Assembly: GCF_000766795.1 (NCBI RefSeq)
Contig: NZ_JPDS01000002.1
Location: forward strand, 1,369,001 to 1,433,000
Origin: Polaribacter sp. Hel1_85
GTDB taxonomy: Bacteria; Bacteroidota; Bacteroidia; Flavobacteriales; Flavobacteriaceae
Direction of reading: 5' to 3'
Length of the DNA: 64,000 bases
Notes under the pieces: model-generated
Database searches by the model: none
What the model saw: only the letters and a program-made list of their open reading frames with translations
Told to the model about the DNA's origin: nothing
In this document: positions 62,175-64,000 of the stretch, one piece after another
Layout of the letters: the number at the start of each line of letters is the position of its first letter
How positions within the stretch are numbered: position 1 is the stretch's first letter
Translations under genes and position numbers: made by a program

Positions 62175-62900
62175 TTATTTTCTAGAGACGCTTCCCCCAG
62201 AATTAGATTTTTTATTTACTGATTTAGGATTTCCTTTAAAATCAATATCTCCACCGCTATTTGCTTTGGCTTCTATTTTTTCTGATGCATAAACATCTAT
62301 GTCTGCTCCACTTGTAGCTTTTGCAATTACATTTTTACTTTCTAATTCGTAAGCATAAATAGAAGAGCCACTTGTTGCGCTAGAAGCATGATTAATAGTG
62401 GTTCCAGAAATTCTAATATCAGATCCACTTGTAGAACTTGTTTCTACACTTGTTGCATCTACCGTAATTTTTATATCTGCACCACTTGTAGCAGCAATAG
62501 AAATTTCATCAGTTTTAATAATACCTTTTCCATAAACATCACTTCCACTTGTGGCTTTAAGTAATGTTAAATCTTTTATAGTAACATGTACTTTTCTAGC
62601 TTTAGCTCTCCAAATACTTTTTTCTGAATACACTTTTAAAACACCATCTTCTACTTCTGTCATAATAATATCATGCAAGTTTTCATCAGCTTCTACAATA
62701 ATTTTGTTTTTTTCGCCTTGCGTAATATATAAATCAATTCCTGTACTGACTTTTATGCCAGAAAACTTGCTAGATGTTTTTCTTACTTCAGAAATAACAT
62801 TTTTATTACCATTCACTCTATTAAACATATCTACACTGCAAGAAGTGAAAATAGTTGCTATAAATAATATTGTAATAACTTTTGATATTGAATTTTTCAT
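62175..62900 (-). CDS. Head-GIN domain lipoprotein (DUF2807)
   Basis: A 241-residue lipoprotein (ATIFTSC, Cys 21). A DUF2807 right-handed beta-helix spans about 45-230, with regular SATSGSDVYG/SGSDIRISG/SGADIDVYA turns recurring every ~18-22 residues (many G-S-D-(I/V) corners). An SGGSVSRK tail closes the chain. Head-GIN proteins commonly lie beside PspC genes in Bacteroidota. Here it follows the PspC-type gene by about 94 bp and precedes the DUF4440 gene; an envelope-stress role is plausible. Confidence 0.88.
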   Translation of the reverse strand: MKNSISKVITILFIATIFTSCSVDMFNRVNGNKNVISEVRKTSSKFSGIKVSTGIDLYITQGEKNKIIVEADENLHDIIMTEVEDGVLKVYSEKSIWRAKARKVHVTIKDLTLLKATSGSDVYGKGIIKTDEISIAATSGADIKITVDATSVETSSTSGSDIRISGTTINHASSATSGSSIYAYELESKNVIAKATSGADIDVYASEKIEAKANSGGDIDFKGNPKSVNKKSNSGGSVSRK

Positions 62901-62994
62901 GAGTTTAGTTTTAATTAGATGATAAATGTCTTTTATTAGACGCTTAAAATCAAAGGATGGTTACTCAATTGTTGATTTTTATAGTTGAATTGTA

Positions 62995-64000
62995 TTAAAT
63001 ACTTTCTTGTTCAATAATTTCATCATCTTTTAATTCTTCGATACAGTCTGTACATTTTAGTGTTTTATCTGTCATTTTAAAGTGATGATTTGCCATGTCT
63101 TTATCATAAATATCTGCTTCATTATCTACATTGTATAAGAAGTTTTTCACAGAATGATCAAAATAAACAGTGTTTCCTTCTGGAATATAAAACGTGATAT
63201 TTATTTCTTCATCTTTCCACATGTTTTTATATTCTGATAAATAGTAAGCATCTAAAACAATAGTGTTATCAATAATTTCAAATTTATATTCAACTTTTTC
63301 AGCATTTTTACTTGCGCTACTTTTACTTTTACCTTTAGATTCTTTTTGAAGTATTAAGTAAGCTTCGTTAGAATTACTCTTTTTAACATCAACTTTTACA
63401 TAGTTAGAATATACTTTTGGTGTTCCATCTACATCAACTTCATATTTATGCGAACTTCTTCTTAAATTATGTCTGTAATAGATTTCATCATCATTTACCA
63501 TTTTTAAAGTTAAAGTATCTTTTTCTGCAAGGTTTATAGTTGTTTTCTTAACAGATTGACCATAATTTGCATGAGATGTACCAAAGTCTAAACCTGTAAA
63601 AATCATTGTTAATAAGGCTACAATCCAAATACCCAATAAGGTTAAAGATGTTGCTTTTGTAAATTGTTTTACACTGCTAGATAATATTCTTAACCCTAAA
63701 ACAAATAGAATTAAAAACGGAATTCCAATCAATAAAAACATTGCTAATGTTAATACCCATCTAGGTAAAACAGCGTCATAGAAAAATGGTGGATATTGTA
63801 AAAATTCTCCATCAACATTTAACCATTCTAAACTCCCAACAGAAAACCCACTAATGATTAGTGATAAAATAACAGCAGCGGCAACAAATACTAATATTGC
63901 TCCAATAAATTTACCAATCACTTTAAAAAACACAAGAATAATCTTGCCTAATGTATCGATAAAATCTTGTAACCCGTTATTTTTTCTTGTCTTTCCCGAA
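62995..64000 (-). CDS. PspC-type membrane protein, C-terminal part (cut by window edge)
   Basis: A reading frame open to the right edge. The visible 335 codons begin in the frame S-G-K-T-R-K-N-N-G and lack the N-terminal PspC domain, which should lie beyond 64000. Two or three TM helices follow (GAILVFVAAAVILSLIISGF; LTLAMFLLIGIPFLILFVLGLR, ATSLTLLGIWIVALLTMIFTG, in parts), then a ~190-residue beta-rich extracytoplasmic domain and a Cys pair TDCIEEL near the end. The GTG at 63933 is internal, not a start. The pattern matches flavobacterial PspC proteins that head stress operons with head-GIN genes. Confidence 0.75.
   Translation of the reverse strand, partial: SGKTRKNNGLQDFIDTLGKIILVFFKVIGKFIGAILVFVAAAVILSLIISGFSVGSLEWLNVDGEFLQYPPFFYDAVLPRWVLTLAMFLLIGIPFLILFVLGLRILSSSVKQFTKATSLTLLGIWIVALLTMIFTGLDFGTSHANYGQSVKKTTINLAEKDTLTLKMVNDDEIYYRHNLRRSSHKYEVDVDGTPKVYSNYVKVDVKKSNSNEAYLILQKESKGKSKSSASKNAEKVEYKFEIIDNTIVLDAYYLSEYKNMWKDEEINITFYIPEGNTVYFDHSVKNFLYNVDNEADIYDKDMANHHFKMTDKTLKCTDCIEELKDDEIIEQESI

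Overview
This is an AT-rich window of about 64 kb from a marine-type member of the Flavobacteriaceae (Bacteroidota; Polaribacter/Tenacibaculum-like, genus not provable from sequence alone). Evidence: a type-B T9SS/gliding C-terminal domain, a TonB receptor paired with a DUF4249-like lipoprotein, a BatA-type protein overlapping a PyrC-like gene, CAL67264-, DUF6095- and DUF5916-type families, and TAnnTTTG-type -7 boxes in place of sigma70 -10 boxes.

Layout. 1-9.4 kb, minus strand: the N-terminus of a DEAD-box helicase, then a compact gene run (LolD-like ATPase, small lipoprotein plus barrel-like ORF, TIGR02757 protein, BatA-like protein, PyrC-like pseudoenzyme, DUF4870-like protein, esterase), preceded by a large DUF5916 outer-membrane protein. 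9.7-18.7 kb: sucC (+), uvrB (-) and an 1848-residue T9SS-secreted protein (-). 18.9-27.7 kb, plus strand: a seven-gene operon-like run with a coiled-coil protein, an unknown soluble protein, an AAA+ ATPase, a NudK-type NUDIX hydrolase, another unknown soluble protein, a two-TM protein and a large membrane-anchored protein. This run is the best candidate for an undescribed multi-protein system. Its spacers carry unusual CAGT-rich inverted repeats.

28-38 kb: a redox/electrophile operon (DoxX, OsmC, flavin reductase, MarR, pirin), a fadH-type reductase behind a perfect 18-bp palindrome, a secreted basic protein, lpxD, a small membrane protein, ettA and a FadL-type porin. 38-42 kb: a one-TM protein with repeated operator-like boxes over its promoter, then a small acidic lipoprotein, a TPR histidine kinase and a LuxR-type regulator.

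42-47.7 kb: an accessory island of small genes, all on the plus strand. It holds a WYL-like protein, a YidD paralogue, YegP-like and DUF4236 proteins, several Cys-rich exported proteins, a PBCV-adaptor-like lipoprotein, a tight TerB / four-TM coiled-coil / vWA-like lipoprotein trio and a secreted thermonuclease. Several of the genes are separated by near-identical hairpins followed by a promoter-like box. 47.8-64 kb is mostly ordinary: a repeat-containing secreted protein, DinB, a murQ-DUF6095-NlpC/P60-like trio, a TonB/DUF4249 pair, monomeric isocitrate dehydrogenase, rplS, a GT39-type enzyme inserted between trmD and rplS, DUF2721, and a DUF4440 / head-GIN / PspC-type stress set cut by the right edge.

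I found no rRNA, tRNA, CRISPR array, transposase or integrase. Several intergenic spaces carry short dispersed repeats of the kind that recur across Flavobacteriaceae genomes. All family calls are from memory of motifs; no database search was run.
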